In this document: positions 30,025 to 40,300 of the stretch, one piece after another
Numbering within the stretch: the first letter of the stretch is position 1
Layout of the letters: the number at the start of each line of letters is the position of its first letter
Assembly (NCBI RefSeq): GCF_021216675.1
Contig: NZ_CP086120.1
Span: 3,284,501 to 3,348,500 of the forward strand
DNA from: Streptomyces gobiensis
GTDB lineage: Bacteria; Actinomycetota; Actinomycetes; Streptomycetales; Streptomycetaceae
Direction: 5' to 3'
DNA: 64,000 nucleotides
Notes under the pieces: model-generated
The model's input: only the letters and a program-made list of their open reading frames with translations
What the model was told of the DNA's origin: nothing
Databases searched by the model: none
Made by a program: the position numbers and the translations under genes

Positions 30025-31956
30025 GTGGAGTCATTGATCGGACTGCTCATCGCGGCACCGCTGCTCGGCGCGGCGCTACTGCTCTGCGGCGGGAGGTTTC
30101 TGGACCGTACGGGCCCCTGGCTCGCCTGTGTGCTGGCCGGCGTCTCCTTTGTCATCGGCGCGGTGCTGTTCTTCGACATGGTCGGCAAGAGCGGCGATGA
30201 ACGCGCCCTGCACCAGCATCTGTTCAGCTGGGTGCCGGTCGCCGATTTCCAGGCGAACGCCGCCTTCCAGCTGGACCAGCTGTCGATGACCTTTGTGCTG
30301 CTGATCACCGGTGTGGGCACGCTGATCCATATCTACTCGATCGGCTATATGGAGCACGACGACCGGCGCCGCCGCTTCTTCGGCTATCTGAATCTCTTCC
30401 TCGCGGCGATGCTGCTGCTGGTCCTCGCGGACAACTATCTGCTGCTGTACGTCGGCTGGGAGGGCGTCGGTCTCGCCTCGTATCTGCTCATCGGCTTCTG
30501 GCAGTACAAGCCGAGCGCGGCGACCGCGGCGAAGAAGGCCTTTATCGTCAACCGGGTCGGTGACGCGGGGCTGGCCATCGCCATCTTCCTGATGTTCACA
30601 ACCTTCGGCACCTTCACCTTCGGGCCGGTGCTGGACAACGCCACCGAGGCCGGCCAGGGCACGCTCACCGCCATCGGGCTGGTGCTGCTGCTCGCCGCCT
30701 GCGGCAAGTCCGCCCAGGTGCCGCTGCAGTCCTGGCTCGGTGACGCGATGGCGGGCCCGACCCCGGTCTCGGCCCTCATCCACGCCGCCACCATGGTGAC
30801 CGCGGGCGTCTACCTCATCACCCGCTCCGGCGCGATCTTCAACGCGGCACCGGACGCCCAGACAGCGGTGGTCGCGGTCGGTGCGGTCACCCTGCTCTTC
30901 GGTGCGATCATCAGTTGCGCCAAGGACGACATCAAGAAGGCGCTCGCCGGTTCCACGATGTCGCAGATCGGCTATATGGTCCTGGCCGCCGGGCTCGGCC
31001 CGATCGGCTACGCCTTCGCCATCATGCACCTGATCACCCACGGCTTCTTCAAGGCCGGTCTCTTCCTCGGCGCCGGTTCGGTCATGCACGGCATGAACGA
31101 TGAGATCGATATGCGCAAGTACGGTGGCCTGCGCCGCTATATGCCGGTCACCTTTGTCACCTTCGGCCTGGGCTATCTGGCCATCATCGGCTTCCCGGGT
31201 CTGTCCGGCTTCTTCTCCAAGGACGCGATCGTCGAGGCCGCCTTCGCCAAGGGCGGCACCCAGGGCTGGATCCTCGGCACGGTCACCCTGCTGGGTGTGG
31301 CGCTCACCGCGTACTACATGACGCGCATCATGGTCCTCACCTTCTTCGGGAAAGAACGCTGGCGCGCGCAGGCCGCCGACGCGGCCGGTGATCCCACCGG
31401 CGCAAGGCCCGCCGCAGCCGAGCCGCACCCGCATGAGTCGCCCAAGGTCATGACCATCCCCATGATCCTGCTGGCCTTCGGCTCGGTCTTCGCCGGTGGC
31501 CTGTTCGCGTGGAACGACTCCTTTGTGGGCTGGCTCCAGCCGGTCACCCAGTTTGAGCACGGCCATCCGCCGGTCAGCGCGGCGACCGTCACCACCGCCA
31601 CCATCGTGGCGCTGACGATCGGCATCGCAGCCGCCTGGGCGCAGTACGGGCGGCGCCCCGTACCGGTCCTCGCCCCCCGGGCGGGTCTGCTCACCCGGGC
31701 GGTGCGGCGGGATCTGCTCCAGGACGACTTCAACCATGTGGTGCTGGTCCGGGGCGGGGAACACCTCACCCGCAGCCTGGTCTATGTGGATCACAAGCTG
31801 GTCGATGGTGTGGTCAATGGAACCGCCGCCACATTCGGCGGCCTCTCCGGCCGGATGCGGCGGCTCCAGAACGGTTTCGCCCGCTCGTACGCGGTCTCGA
31901 TGTTCGGCGGTGCGGCGATCCTCATCGCCGCGACCCTGCTGGTGAGGGCGGTCTGA
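30025..31956 (+). CDS. nuoL: NADH-quinone oxidoreductase subunit L
   Basis: 643 residues, a Mrp-antiporter-like proton pump with about 16 helices and the lateral helix at the C-terminus. [15 protein letters not shown] (near residue 146) holds the key Glu and [20 protein letters not shown] the channel Lys. GTG 30025 follows AAGGGG. Confidence 0.97.
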   Translation: MESLIGLLIAAPLLGAALLLCGGRFLDRTGPWLACVLAGVSFVIGAVLFFDMVGKSGDERALHQHLFSWVPVADFQANAAFQLDQLSMTFVLLITGVGTLIHIYSIGYMEHDDRRRRFFGYLNLFLAAMLLLVLADNYLLLYVGWEGVGLASYLLIGFWQYKPSAATAAKKAFIVNRVGDAGLAIAIFLMFTTFGTFTFGPVLDNATEAGQGTLTAIGLVLLLAACGKSAQVPLQSWLGDAMAGPTPVSALIHAATMVTAGVYLITRSGAIFNAAPDAQTAVVAVGAVTLLFGAIISCAKDDIKKALAGSTMSQIGYMVLAAGLGPIGYAFAIMHLITHGFFKAGLFLGAGSVMHGMNDEIDMRKYGGLRRYMPVTFVTFGLGYLAIIGFPGLSGFFSKDAIVEAAFAKGGTQGWILGTVTLLGVALTAYYMTRIMVLTFFGKERWRAQAADAAGDPTGARPAAAEPHPHESPKVMTIPMILLAFGSVFAGGLFAWNDSFVGWLQPVTQFEHGHPPVSAATVTTATIVALTIGIAAAWAQYGRRPVPVLAPRAGLLTRAVRRDLLQDDFNHVVLVRGGEHLTRSLVYVDHKLVDGVVNGTAATFGGLSGRMRRLQNGFARSYAVSMFGGAAILIAATLLVRAV

Positions 31957-31959
31957 GTT

Positions 31960-33585
31960 ATGTCATTTCCTCTCCTTACGGCGACGGCCGTGGTGCCCGC
32001 GCTCGGCGCGATCGCCACCGCGGCCGTGCCCGCCGCGAAGCGCACCGCCGCGAAGTGGCTGGCGCTGCTGGTCTCCCTGGCGACGGTGGTGCTCGCCGCC
32101 GTGGTGCTGATCCGGTTCGACCCGGGCGGCGCCCGCTATCAGCTCACCGAATCCCGGCCGTGGATCGCCGACTTCGGAGTCCGCTACGAGCTCGGGGTCG
32201 ACGGCATCGGTGTCGCGCTGATCGCGCTGACCGCGCTGCTGATCCCCTTCATCATCGGCGCGTCCTGGCACGACGCCGACTCCCATGAGGGTCAGACCAC
32301 CAACCGGCGCTGGCGGCCCACCCAGGGTTTCTTCGCGCTGATCCTGATGGTGGAGGCAATGGTGATCATCGCCTTCGCCGCGACCGATATCTTCCTCTTC
32401 TACATCTTCTTCGAAGCCATGCTCATCCCGATGTACTTCCTCATCGGCGGCTTCGGAGACCGCGCGCACGCGCATGGGGAGGCTGAAGGCGCCAAGCAGC
32501 GCAGCTACGCCGCGGTGAAGTTCCTGCTCTACAACCTCGCCGGCGGCCTCATCATGCTGGCCGCGGTGATCGGCCTCTACGCCGTCACCGCCAGCGAGAT
32601 GGGCGCAGGCACCTTCTCCATGCAGCAGATCGCCGAGGCCCGGGCGGCCGGTGACTTCACGCTGGCCGCTAACACCGAACGGCTGCTCTTCCTCGGCTTC
32701 TTCTTCGCGTTCGCCATCAAGGCACCGCTGTGGCCGCTGCACACCTGGCTGCCCAACGCCATGGGCGAGTCGACCGCACCCGTCGCCGTGCTCATCACCG
32801 CGGTCGTCGACAAGGTCGGCACCTTCGCGATGCTCCGCTTCTGCCTCGGCCTCTTCCCGGAGGCCAGTGCCTGGGCGACACCGGTCGTCATCTCGCTGGC
32901 GCTGGTGAGCATCATCTACGGAGCGCTGCTGGCCGTCGGCCAACGCGACATCAAACGACTGATCGCGTACGCGTCCATCTCCCACTTCGGCTTTATCGTG
33001 CTCGGCATCTTCGCGATGACCAGCCAGGGCCAGGGCGGCGCGACGCTGTACATGGTCTTCCACGGGATTTCCACAGCCGCGCTGATGCTGGTCGCGGGCT
33101 TCCTGATCTCCCGCCGTGGCTCCCGGCTCATCGCGGACTACGGCGGTGTGCAGAAGGTCGCCCCGGTGCTCGCGGGCACCTTCCTGGTCGGCGGTCTGGC
33201 CACGCTCTCCCTGCCCGGCCTGGCCCCGTTCATCAGCGAATTCCTGGTCCTGGTCGGTACCTTCAGCCGTTACCCGGCCGCCGGGATCGTGGCCACCGCC
33301 GGAATAGTACTGGCGGCGCTGTACGTCCTGCTGCTCTACCAGCGGACCATGACCGGCCCCGTGGAGAAGCCCGAGATCCAGCGGATGCCGGATCTGCGGC
33401 TCCGGGAACTCGCCGTCATCACACCGCTGATCGCGCTGTTGATTTTCCTCGGAGTCTTCCCGAAGCCGCTGACCGAGATCGTCAACCCGGCGGTTGAGCA
33501 CACGCTCTCGGATGTGCGGAAGACCGATCCCAAACCAGACGTGCCAGACGTGCCAGAGGTGTCAGAGGTGGAGGCGGCCAAGTGA
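31960..33585 (+). CDS. nuoM: NADH-quinone oxidoreductase subunit M
   Basis: 541 residues, the middle antiporter-like pump. FYIFFEAMLIPMYFLIGGFG near residue 146 holds the key Glu and RDIKRLIAYASISHFGFI the channel Lys/His. A short acidic tail (DPKPDVPDVPEVSEVEAAK) ends the protein. It lies 3 bp after nuoL and overlaps nuoN by 4 bp. Confidence 0.97.
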   Translation: MSFPLLTATAVVPALGAIATAAVPAAKRTAAKWLALLVSLATVVLAAVVLIRFDPGGARYQLTESRPWIADFGVRYELGVDGIGVALIALTALLIPFIIGASWHDADSHEGQTTNRRWRPTQGFFALILMVEAMVIIAFAATDIFLFYIFFEAMLIPMYFLIGGFGDRAHAHGEAEGAKQRSYAAVKFLLYNLAGGLIMLAAVIGLYAVTASEMGAGTFSMQQIAEARAAGDFTLAANTERLLFLGFFFAFAIKAPLWPLHTWLPNAMGESTAPVAVLITAVVDKVGTFAMLRFCLGLFPEASAWATPVVISLALVSIIYGALLAVGQRDIKRLIAYASISHFGFIVLGIFAMTSQGQGGATLYMVFHGISTAALMLVAGFLISRRGSRLIADYGGVQKVAPVLAGTFLVGGLATLSLPGLAPFISEFLVLVGTFSRYPAAGIVATAGIVLAALYVLLLYQRTMTGPVEKPEIQRMPDLRLRELAVITPLIALLIFLGVFPKPLTEIVNPAVEHTLSDVRKTDPKPDVPDVPEVSEVEAAK

Positions 33586-35210
33586 GCGCGGATCTGTGGA
33601 CCATGGGAGCTGCGCAATCCGCGGCTCCATCCATCGAGTACCTGCAACTGTCCCCGGCCCTGATCGTGTTCGGCGTCGCCGTCGTCGGTGTCCTCATCGA
33701 GGCGTTCGCGCCCCGTAAGTACCGATACGGCATTCAGGTGCCGCTTGCGGCCCTCGGTCTGGCGGGCGCGTTCGCCGCCGTGCTGGGGCTGGCGCTCGGC
33801 GGATACGGCACGACCAAGGCCTCGATCGCGGGCCTCGGCGCCATCGCCGTGGACGGCCCAGCGCTGTTCCTTCAGGGCGTGATCCTGCTGATCGCGATGG
33901 TCGGCCTCTTCACCTTCGCTGAGCGGCGGCTGGAGCCGGTGGCGCATGGCGCCAGGGTGGACTCCTTTACCGCCCACCCTGCCGCCGTAGCCGGCGGCGC
34001 AGGCGAGAAGGAAGCGGTCAAGGCGGGCTGGACCACCACGGAGATCTTCCCGCTGCTGCTCTTCGCGGTCGGCGGCATGATGCTCTTCCCCGCCGCCAAC
34101 GACCTCCTCACCCTCTTTATCGCCCTCGAAGTCCTCTCCCTCCCGCTCTACCTCCTCTGTGCGCTGGCCCGCCGCCGACGGCTGCTCTCGCAGGAGGCCG
34201 CCGTCAAGTACTTCCTGCTCGGCGCCTTCGCCTCGGCCTTCCTGGTCTTCGGGATCGCCCTGCTCTACGGCTATGCGGGCACCGCCAACTACGCGGGCAT
34301 CGCCCAGGTCGTGGACGGCACGGTGAGCAGCCCGGACCCCGCGCTCGCCAGCACGATGGGCAATGACGCGCTGCTGCTCATCGGCGGCGCCCTGGTGCTG
34401 ATGGGCCTGCTCTTCAAGGTCGGCGCCGTCCCCTTCCACATGTGGACCCCGGACGTCTACCAGGGCGCCCCCACCCCGGTGACCGGCTTTATGGCAGCGG
34501 CCACCAAGGTCGCGGCCTTCGGAGCGCTGCTCCGGCTCCTCTATGTGGTCCTCCCCGGCCTGCGCTGGGACTGGCGGCCGGTGATGTGGGGTGTGGCGGT
34601 TGTCTCCATGCTGCTCGGCGCGATCGTCGCCATCACCCAGACCGATGTGAAGCGGCTGCTGGCCTACTCCTCCATCGCACACGCCGGGTTCATCCTGGCC
34701 GGTGTCATCGCGGCGACCCCGGCGGGTATCTCATCGGTGCTCTTCTATCTGCTGGCCTACTCGTTCATCACGCTCGGCGCGTTCTCGGTGGTCACGCTGG
34801 TACGCGACGCGGGTGGCGAGGCCACGCACCTTTCCAAATGGGCTGGCCTGGGGCGGCGTTCCCCTCTGGTGGCCGCGGTATTCGCCGTCTTCCTGCTCGC
34901 CTTCGCGGGCATCCCGCTGACCTCGGGGTTCGCGGGGAAGTTCGCGGTCTTCAAGGCCGCGGCGGAGGGCGGCGCGGTGTCGCTGGTCGTGGTCGGCGTG
35001 ATCGCTTCCGCTATCGCGGCCTTCTTCTATGTCCGCGTCATCGTGCTGATGTTCTTCAGCGAGCCGAAGCCGGAGGGGCCGACGGTCGCCATCCCCAGCG
35101 CCTTCACCACGGCGGCGATCGGCATCGGCGTAGCGGTAACGCTGCTCCTGGGGGTGGCCCCCCAGTACTTCCTGAACCTGGCCTCCCAGGCAGGCGTCTT
35201 CGTCCGCTAG
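33582..35210 (+). CDS. nuoN: NADH-quinone oxidoreductase subunit N
   Basis: 542 residues, the third antiporter-like pump: FIALEVLSLPLYLLCALARR holds the key Glu (near residue 184) and TDVKRLLAYSSIAHAGFIL the channel Lys. Last gene of the operon; a repeat-filled intergenic region follows at once. Confidence 0.97.
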   Translation: MSADLWTMGAAQSAAPSIEYLQLSPALIVFGVAVVGVLIEAFAPRKYRYGIQVPLAALGLAGAFAAVLGLALGGYGTTKASIAGLGAIAVDGPALFLQGVILLIAMVGLFTFAERRLEPVAHGARVDSFTAHPAAVAGGAGEKEAVKAGWTTTEIFPLLLFAVGGMMLFPAANDLLTLFIALEVLSLPLYLLCALARRRRLLSQEAAVKYFLLGAFASAFLVFGIALLYGYAGTANYAGIAQVVDGTVSSPDPALASTMGNDALLLIGGALVLMGLLFKVGAVPFHMWTPDVYQGAPTPVTGFMAAATKVAAFGALLRLLYVVLPGLRWDWRPVMWGVAVVSMLLGAIVAITQTDVKRLLAYSSIAHAGFILAGVIAATPAGISSVLFYLLAYSFITLGAFSVVTLVRDAGGEATHLSKWAGLGRRSPLVAAVFAVFLLAFAGIPLTSGFAGKFAVFKAAAEGGAVSLVVVGVIASAIAAFFYVRVIVLMFFSEPKPEGPTVAIPSAFTTAAIGIGVAVTLLLGVAPQYFLNLASQAGVFVR

Positions 35211-35211
35211 G

Positions 35212-35425
35212 GGGGGCCTCCCCCTAACCCACCCCTCCCCGAAACTGGGGGCTACCGCCCCCAGACCCCCGAGGGGTTGTGGGCACTCGGTCCGCCCGAG
35301 GGGCGATGGGGGTCCCCCCAGGCCCTTAAGGCTATGGGGGAGGGTGGGCACAACACGGGCCACCGTCCCGCACCGGACCACCCCCGGGGCCCCGGGGGTG
35401 GTCCGGTGCGGGAAGGGGCGGGAAT
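35212..35425. repeat. Dispersed GC-rich palindromic repeat, copy 3
   Basis: CCCCTAACCCACCCCTCCCC, a hairpin GGGGGCTACCGCCCCC, the GTTGTGGGCACTCGG / GGGTGGGCACAACAC stem arms and GGTGCGGG...GTCCGGTGCGGGAAGGGGCGGG. It follows the nuoN stop by 2 bp and may serve as the operon's terminator. Confidence 0.7.
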
Positions 35426-35830
35426 TGGGGAACACCCACCCACAGCACCCCCGCAGCCGGGCGAAGCCCCGCCACGCGGCGAAGCCGCTATCGGCACAGC
35501 CGGGAGGGGCGGGATACGGGGACAACCCACCCACAGCACCCCGCAGCCGGGCGGAGCCCCGGCGCGCGGCGGAGCCGCTATCGGTGCGGCCGGGAAGGGG
35601 CGGGATACGGGGACAACCCACCCACGGCGCCCCCGGAGCCGGGCGGAGCCCCGGCGCGCGGCGGAGCCGCTATCGGTGCGGCCGGGAAGGGGCGGGATAC
35701 GGGACAACCCACCCACGGCGCCCCCGGAGCCGGGCGGAGCCCCGGCGCGCGGCGGAGCCGCGTATCGGTGCAGCCGGGAGGGGGCGGGGATGGGGGAACC
35801 CCACCCACGGCACCCTGCGCCGGGGGCGGA
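35424..35830. repeat. GC-rich tandem repeat, about four copies of 91-92 bp
   Basis: GGGATACGGG recurs at 35511, 35602 and 35694, giving periods of 91 and 92 bp. Each unit holds CAACCCACCCAC, GCCGGGCGGAGCCCC and GCGCGGCGGAGCCGCTATCGG. The orientation is opposite to that of the related copies at about 18255 and 40140. No gene is seen between 35211 and 35888. Confidence 0.85.
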
Positions 35831-35871
35831 GCCCTGCCCGCCCCGGGGCAGGGAGGGTGCGCCGTTCACAC

Positions 35872-35885
35872 GGGGGGGGGGGGGG
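35872..35885. repeat. Run of 14 consecutive G
   Basis: An uninterrupted homopolymer just past the stop side of the lipoprotein gene. Either a true slippage-prone tract or an assembly error. Confidence 0.8.
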
Positions 35886-35888
35886 ACC

Positions 35889-36383
35889 TCAGCCCTTCGG
35901 GATGAGGTCGCCCAGGTCGTCCAGGTCCGACGGGGCGACATTCGGCGCGTCGGACAGCTTGGTGTACGTATCGGTGTCACCCCCATTCCACGACACCTTC
36001 ATCGTCTTGCCCTCAATGCTGTCCACCGTCCCGTTCGTGCGCTCCTCACCACCCCCATTGGGGCACTTGATGGTGAGCGAGGGCTTGCCCGTGTCGGTCA
36101 CCCGGCCCGTGCAGGTCTGGCCGTCGTGCCGGATGAGGCTGGCCACATCCCCGGCGATGGACAGGACGTAGACCTTGCCGTCCACCTCGCTGTTCCAGAT
36201 GCCCTGTACGGTGCCGGGCTTGGCGTCGGCTTCCGGACCGCCGTTCTCATCGGTACCGGCCGACTCCCCGGCTGAAGGCTTGTCAGCCTTGCCCTCGTCG
36301 CTGCCGCTGCCGCATCCGCTGACGAGCAGCACGGCCGCGATCACCGTAGCCGCCGCCCCCGTCCATCGCGCTGACGTGCGCAC
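35889..36383 (-). CDS. Small lipoprotein of unknown function
   Basis: 164 residues with a lipoprotein signal: MRTSARWTGA, a hydrophobic core AAATVIAAVLLV and lipobox VSGC (Cys at about residue 24), followed by a Gly/Ser/Asp/Lys-rich linker. The mature domain, about residues 60-150, is a small beta-rich unit with one Cys (GQTCTGRV) and no family I recognise. It would be anchored to the outer face of the membrane. Converges with nuoN across the repeat region. Confidence 0.82.
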   Translation of the reverse strand: MRTSARWTGAAATVIAAVLLVSGCGSGSDEGKADKPSAGESAGTDENGGPEADAKPGTVQGIWNSEVDGKVYVLSIAGDVASLIRHDGQTCTGRVTDTGKPSLTIKCPNGGGEERTNGTVDSIEGKTMKVSWNGGDTDTYTKLSDAPNVAPSDLDDLGDLIPKG

Positions 36384-36419
36384 CAGTTCTCCTCCGTTGT
36401 CGTACAGATGGCCGTCAAG

Positions 36420-37637
36420 CTAGCAGGCGACGCGGCCCGTTACCTCGCCAAGGCCGATACGCGCCGCGTCGGGCCCCGGCGCCCAAGCCGAGATGGTGAC
36501 CTCGTCACCGTCCTCCAGGAACGTCCGCTTGGCATCCGCAAGCTCGAGCGGTTCCCGTCCGCCCCAGGTCAGCTCCAGCAGGCAGCCGCGCTGGTGCGGC
36601 TCCGGCCCGCTGACCGTGCCGGAGGCGAAGAGGTCACCGGTGCGGAGCGAGGCACCGTTGACGGTCATATGGGCGAGCTGCTGCGCCGCCGTCCAGTACA
36701 TCGCGGAGAACGGGGGCTCGGCGATGGTCTGGCCGTTGAGGGTGACGGTGATGCGCAGATCGATTCCGCCCGGCTCGCTGTCGGCGTCGTCGAGGTAGGG
36801 CAGCAGCTGGTGGGTGCGCTCCGGCGGTGCGACGCGGGCCGAGTCCAGGGCCTCAAGCGGGGTGATCCAGGGGGAGACGGAAGTCGCGAAGGACTTGCCG
36901 AGGAAGGGGCCGAGCGGGACGTACTCCCAGGCCTGGATGTCGCGGGCCGACCAGTCGTTGACCAGGCAGACCCCGAAGACATGTTCACGGAAGGCCGACT
37001 GCGGTACCGAGGAGCCGAGCGCGGTGGGCGCGCCGACCACAAAGCCGACCTCGGCCTCGATGTCCAGCCGCTGGGAGGGGCCGAAGGCGGGAACCGGGTC
37101 GGCGGGCGCCTTGCGCTGGCCATGCGGCCGGACGATCTCCGTGCCGGAGACCACGACGGTGCCGGAGCGGCCGTGGTAGCCGATGGGCAGACGCTTCCAG
37201 TTGGGGGTCAGCGGCTCACCGTCCGGGCGGAACATCTTTCCGACGTTGGTGGCGTGGTGCTCGCTGGCGTAGAAGTCGACATAGTCGGCGACCTCGAAGG
37301 GGAGGTGGAGGGTCACTTCGGTCAGTGGCGTCAGCAGCGGTGCGACCTGCTGGTGATGGGTCGGTGAGGTGAGCCACAGCCGCAGATCGGTCCGTACGGC
37401 CGTCCATACTGCCCGGCCGGCCGCCATCAGCGGATTCAGCGACCCCGCGCGGAGCAGCGCGATGTGCGGGGAGGCGAAGAGCTCGGCCGCCGCACCGAGA
37501 TCGAGCACCCGATCGCCGTAACGCACGCCGATACGACGCCGGTCGGGCGTGTCGGCCGTGCTGTAAACGCCGTAGGGCAGGTTGTGCCGTCCGAAAAGGT
37601 GGTCTTCGGGGAGAATGAGCGGGTTCTCTGCTGACAT
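36420..37637 (-). CDS. fahA: Fumarylacetoacetase
   Basis: 405 residues, the last enzyme of tyrosine/homogentisate breakdown, splitting fumarylacetoacetate to fumarate and acetoacetate. Visible are the N-terminal domain (LPYGVYSTADTPDRRRIGVR), the catalytic His in DFYASEHHATNVGKMFR (near residue 132), DIEAEVGFVVG with metal-binding Glu, and VNDWSARDIQAWEYVPLGPF with the metal Asp. It is monocistronic here; hmgA and maiA homologues are not visible, so the pathway is split. Confidence 0.94.
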   Translation of the reverse strand: MSAENPLILPEDHLFGRHNLPYGVYSTADTPDRRRIGVRYGDRVLDLGAAAELFASPHIALLRAGSLNPLMAAGRAVWTAVRTDLRLWLTSPTHHQQVAPLLTPLTEVTLHLPFEVADYVDFYASEHHATNVGKMFRPDGEPLTPNWKRLPIGYHGRSGTVVVSGTEIVRPHGQRKAPADPVPAFGPSQRLDIEAEVGFVVGAPTALGSSVPQSAFREHVFGVCLVNDWSARDIQAWEYVPLGPFLGKSFATSVSPWITPLEALDSARVAPPERTHQLLPYLDDADSEPGGIDLRITVTLNGQTIAEPPFSAMYWTAAQQLAHMTVNGASLRTGDLFASGTVSGPEPHQRGCLLELTWGGREPLELADAKRTFLEDGDEVTISAWAPGPDAARIGLGEVTGRVAC

Positions 37638-37809
37638 GGGGTGGTGCCCTCGCCTTCGAGGTCGTCGCCGGTCAGGACTCTGAACTGGCTGAACAGGCTA
37701 TCGAGGGACGCGGCTGACGTGATCCTTATGTGACCGGATACGCTGCCAGTGATGGTGGCAACGACGCAGTAACCAGCCGAGTGATCGTCCGCAGACAGGA
37801 GAACCCCTC

Positions 37810-38820
37810 GTGACCGTCGTCGGGCCCTTCGGGCTGAGCGTGCGGGACCAGGCTCTGGAAGCCGATGTCCAGGCAGGGTTGTCGGCTGTCGAGGAGGGGC
37901 TCTTCGAGGCCACCAAGAGCGACGTACCGTTCATCACGGAGGCCGCGCAGCATCTCGTACTGGCGGGCGGGAAACGTTTCCGGCCACTGCTGGTGATGCT
38001 GGCCGCGCAGTTCGGTGATCCGTACGCGCCCGGTGTCGTGCCATCGGCGGTGGTCGTTGAGCTGACGCATCTGGCGACGCTGTACCACGACGACGTCATG
38101 GACGAGGCCGATGTGCGGCGGGGCGTGCCCAGCGCCAATGCCAACTGGGACAACTCGGTGGCCGTCCTCACCGGCGACTTCCTCTTCGCCCGGGCCTCGC
38201 ACATCCTGGCGGACCTCGGCCCCGAGGCGGTCCGCATCCAGGCGGAGGCCTTTGAACGGCTGGTGACCGGTCAGATCCTGGAGACGGCCGGGCCCCGCGA
38301 GGGTCAGGACCCGATTGACCACTATCTGGATGTGATCGCGGGCAAGACGGGCTCGCTGATCGCCGTATCGGGCCGCTTCGGCTCGATGATGGCGGGCGCG
38401 GAAGAACGGGTCGTCAGCATCCTCACCCAGTACGGGGAGCGTATCGGTACGGCCTTCCAGCTGGCGGACGATGTGCTGGACATCGCCAGCGACACCCAGG
38501 AGTCCGGCAAGACCCCGGGCACGGATCTGCGTGAGGGCATCCCCACGCTGCCCGTTCTCCGGCTTCGGGCTCATGCGGCGGCGAGCGGCTCGGCGGACGA
38601 CCTCGCGCTGTGCCGGCTGCTGGACGGCGACCTCACGGACGATGTACGGCACGCCGAGGCGCTCGCCGGGCTGCGCGTCCACCCCGCCCTGGAGCAGGCC
38701 CGCCGCGACACGGTCCGCTACGCCGAGCAGGCCCGCGAGACGCTGGCGCCGCTGCCGGAGTGCGCGGCCAAGGCCGCTCTGTCGGAGCTCTGCGACGCGG
38801 TGGTTCACCGGGCGGGATGA
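37810..38820 (+). CDS. Polyprenyl diphosphate synthase (all-trans, probable menaquinone side chain)
   Basis: 336 residues. The first aspartate-rich motif is YHDDVMDEAD (near residue 97) and the second FQLADDVLDIAS (near 220), with GGKRFRPLL near 53. This is the long-chain trans-prenyltransferase family (hepta- to nonaprenyl). Chain length cannot be read with certainty. GTG 37810 follows AGGAG. Placement between the nuo operon and menaquinone genes supports supply of the quinone tail, but undecaprenyl or other roles are not excluded. Confidence 0.92.
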   Translation: MTVVGPFGLSVRDQALEADVQAGLSAVEEGLFEATKSDVPFITEAAQHLVLAGGKRFRPLLVMLAAQFGDPYAPGVVPSAVVVELTHLATLYHDDVMDEADVRRGVPSANANWDNSVAVLTGDFLFARASHILADLGPEAVRIQAEAFERLVTGQILETAGPREGQDPIDHYLDVIAGKTGSLIAVSGRFGSMMAGAEERVVSILTQYGERIGTAFQLADDVLDIASDTQESGKTPGTDLREGIPTLPVLRLRAHAAASGSADDLALCRLLDGDLTDDVRHAEALAGLRVHPALEQARRDTVRYAEQARETLAPLPECAAKAALSELCDAVVHRAG

Positions 38821-38988
38821 CTCCGGGGCCCTGGGTGTCATCCCCGGGGAGTACATGGAGTTGGCCCTGTCGGCTGACGCCCGACGGTCGGCGATTTGGT
38901 GGGATTGTCAGCACCACCCCGCACCTATACGGGTGACCAGGCGGCGAGGGGTGGCGGCGGCGCCGCCAATACGGAGGTATGCGCACTG

Positions 38989-40125
38989 ATGGCACGTACG
39001 CGACTGAGTAAGAAGGCGGCGCGGTACGCCGTACCGGTGACCGTAGCGAGCGTGGCGGTGGCGAGCATCGGCCTGGTACCGGCGCTGGCTGACAACGGGG
39101 ACCCCGATCTGCCGGAGATAACCGCCGAAGAGCTGATAGCGAAGATCGCGGACTCGGACACCCAGCAGCTTTCCGGCACGGTGCAGATCAAGACCGACCT
39201 GGGCCTGCCGGCCCTGCCGGGCGGCCTCCAGGGCGGCGGTGGTGATGGTGGCGATGGCGCCGACCCGCAGGCCAAGCTGATGGAGCTGGCCTCCGGCGAG
39301 CACACGCTCCGGGTGGCCGTGGACGGCCCGGAGAAGCAGCGGGTGTCGGTTGCAGAGGGCGCCGAGGAGTACAGCTACATCCACAACGGCGGCGAGGTCT
39401 GGGCACACGACAGCGCCAGCAAGTCCGCCTACCACGCCACGGCCCCGGAGGGCGAGAAGCGGGGGAAGGGCGCCGACGCCCACGAGGGGCTCGGCAAGGC
39501 CACCCCGCAGGAGGCGGCCAGGGAAGCCCTCGACGCGGTCGACGACACCACCTCGGTCACCGTCGACGGCACCACAAAGGTCGCCGGGCGGGACGCCTAT
39601 CAGCTGGCGCTGAAGCCCAAGAAGGCCGCGAACTCCACCATCGAGGCCATCCGGATCGCGGTGGACGCCGACAACGGTGTGCCGCTGAAGCTCACCGTCG
39701 CCCCCAGGGGCGGTGGCAAGGCGGCGATCGAGGCCGGATACACCAAGGTCGACTTCACCAAGCCGACCGCGGGAACGTTTGACTTCAAGCCGCCGAAGGG
39801 CACGGAGATCACTGAGGCCGAGGAGCTGGGGAAGCCCGACCACGGCGGCGACCTCGGTGAGCTGGACGGTCTGAACATCATCGGCGAGGGCTGGAACTCC
39901 GTCGTCGAGCTCAAGGCGCCGGAAGGCGCCGACGCCGGGGAGCGGCCGGGCTCGGCCAAGGGCGACAAGCTCCTGGACGCCTTCTCCGAGAAGGCCGAGG
40001 GCGACTTTGGCACCGGCCGGATCTTCAGCACGCGGCTGGTCAATGCGCTGCTGACTGAGGACGGCACGGTTTACGCTGGCGCCGTCACCAAGGATGGCCT
40101 GATCGCAGCCGCCAACGCCAACTGA
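38989..40125 (+). CDS. Secreted LolA-like lipoprotein-carrier family protein
   Basis: About 378 residues from ATG 38989, behind CGGAGG at a rather long distance. A signal peptide (MARTRLSKKAARYAVPVTVA, cleaved near LAD at residue 29) precedes a domain with ITAEELIAKIADSD and a run of beta-strands typical of the LolA fold, including KVAGRDAYQLALKPKK and GVPLKLTVAPRG. In a Gram-positive there is no outer membrane, so the role is likely sensing or carrying a hydrophobic ligand at the cell surface. In my recollection an ABC transporter follows in S. coelicolor; here repeats follow instead. Confidence 0.82.
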   Translation: MARTRLSKKAARYAVPVTVASVAVASIGLVPALADNGDPDLPEITAEELIAKIADSDTQQLSGTVQIKTDLGLPALPGGLQGGGGDGGDGADPQAKLMELASGEHTLRVAVDGPEKQRVSVAEGAEEYSYIHNGGEVWAHDSASKSAYHATAPEGEKRGKGADAHEGLGKATPQEAAREALDAVDDTTSVTVDGTTKVAGRDAYQLALKPKKAANSTIEAIRIAVDADNGVPLKLTVAPRGGGKAAIEAGYTKVDFTKPTAGTFDFKPPKGTEITEAEELGKPDHGGDLGELDGLNIIGEGWNSVVELKAPEGADAGERPGSAKGDKLLDAFSEKAEGDFGTGRIFSTRLVNALLTEDGTVYAGAVTKDGLIAAANAN

Positions 40126-40139
40126 CCCCACGGGACGGT

Positions 40140-40300
40140 TTCCCCTCTGCGGCTCCGCCGCGCGGCGGGCTTCGCCCGGCTCCGGGGGTTGCTGTGGGTG
40201 GGTGTCCCCGTATCCCTCCCCTTCCCGGCTGTGCCGATATGCGGCTCCGCCGCGCGGCGGGGCTCCGCCTGGCTGCGGGGCGCCGTAGGTGGATTCCCCG
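40140..40300. repeat. GC-rich tandem repeat of about 91 bp, two copies
   Basis: Two copies of the unit with TGCGGCTCCGCCGCGCGGCGG and GGCTGTGCCGATATG, as at about 18255. Together with the following palindromic unit it fills the 340 bp between the convergent LolA-like and rarD genes, where no coding region is seen. Confidence 0.8.

Noticed and set aside
36408-37367. Long plus-strand frame opposite fumarylacetoacetase
   Set aside because: It is the antisense shadow of a clearly recognised enzyme and has no recognisable domain.
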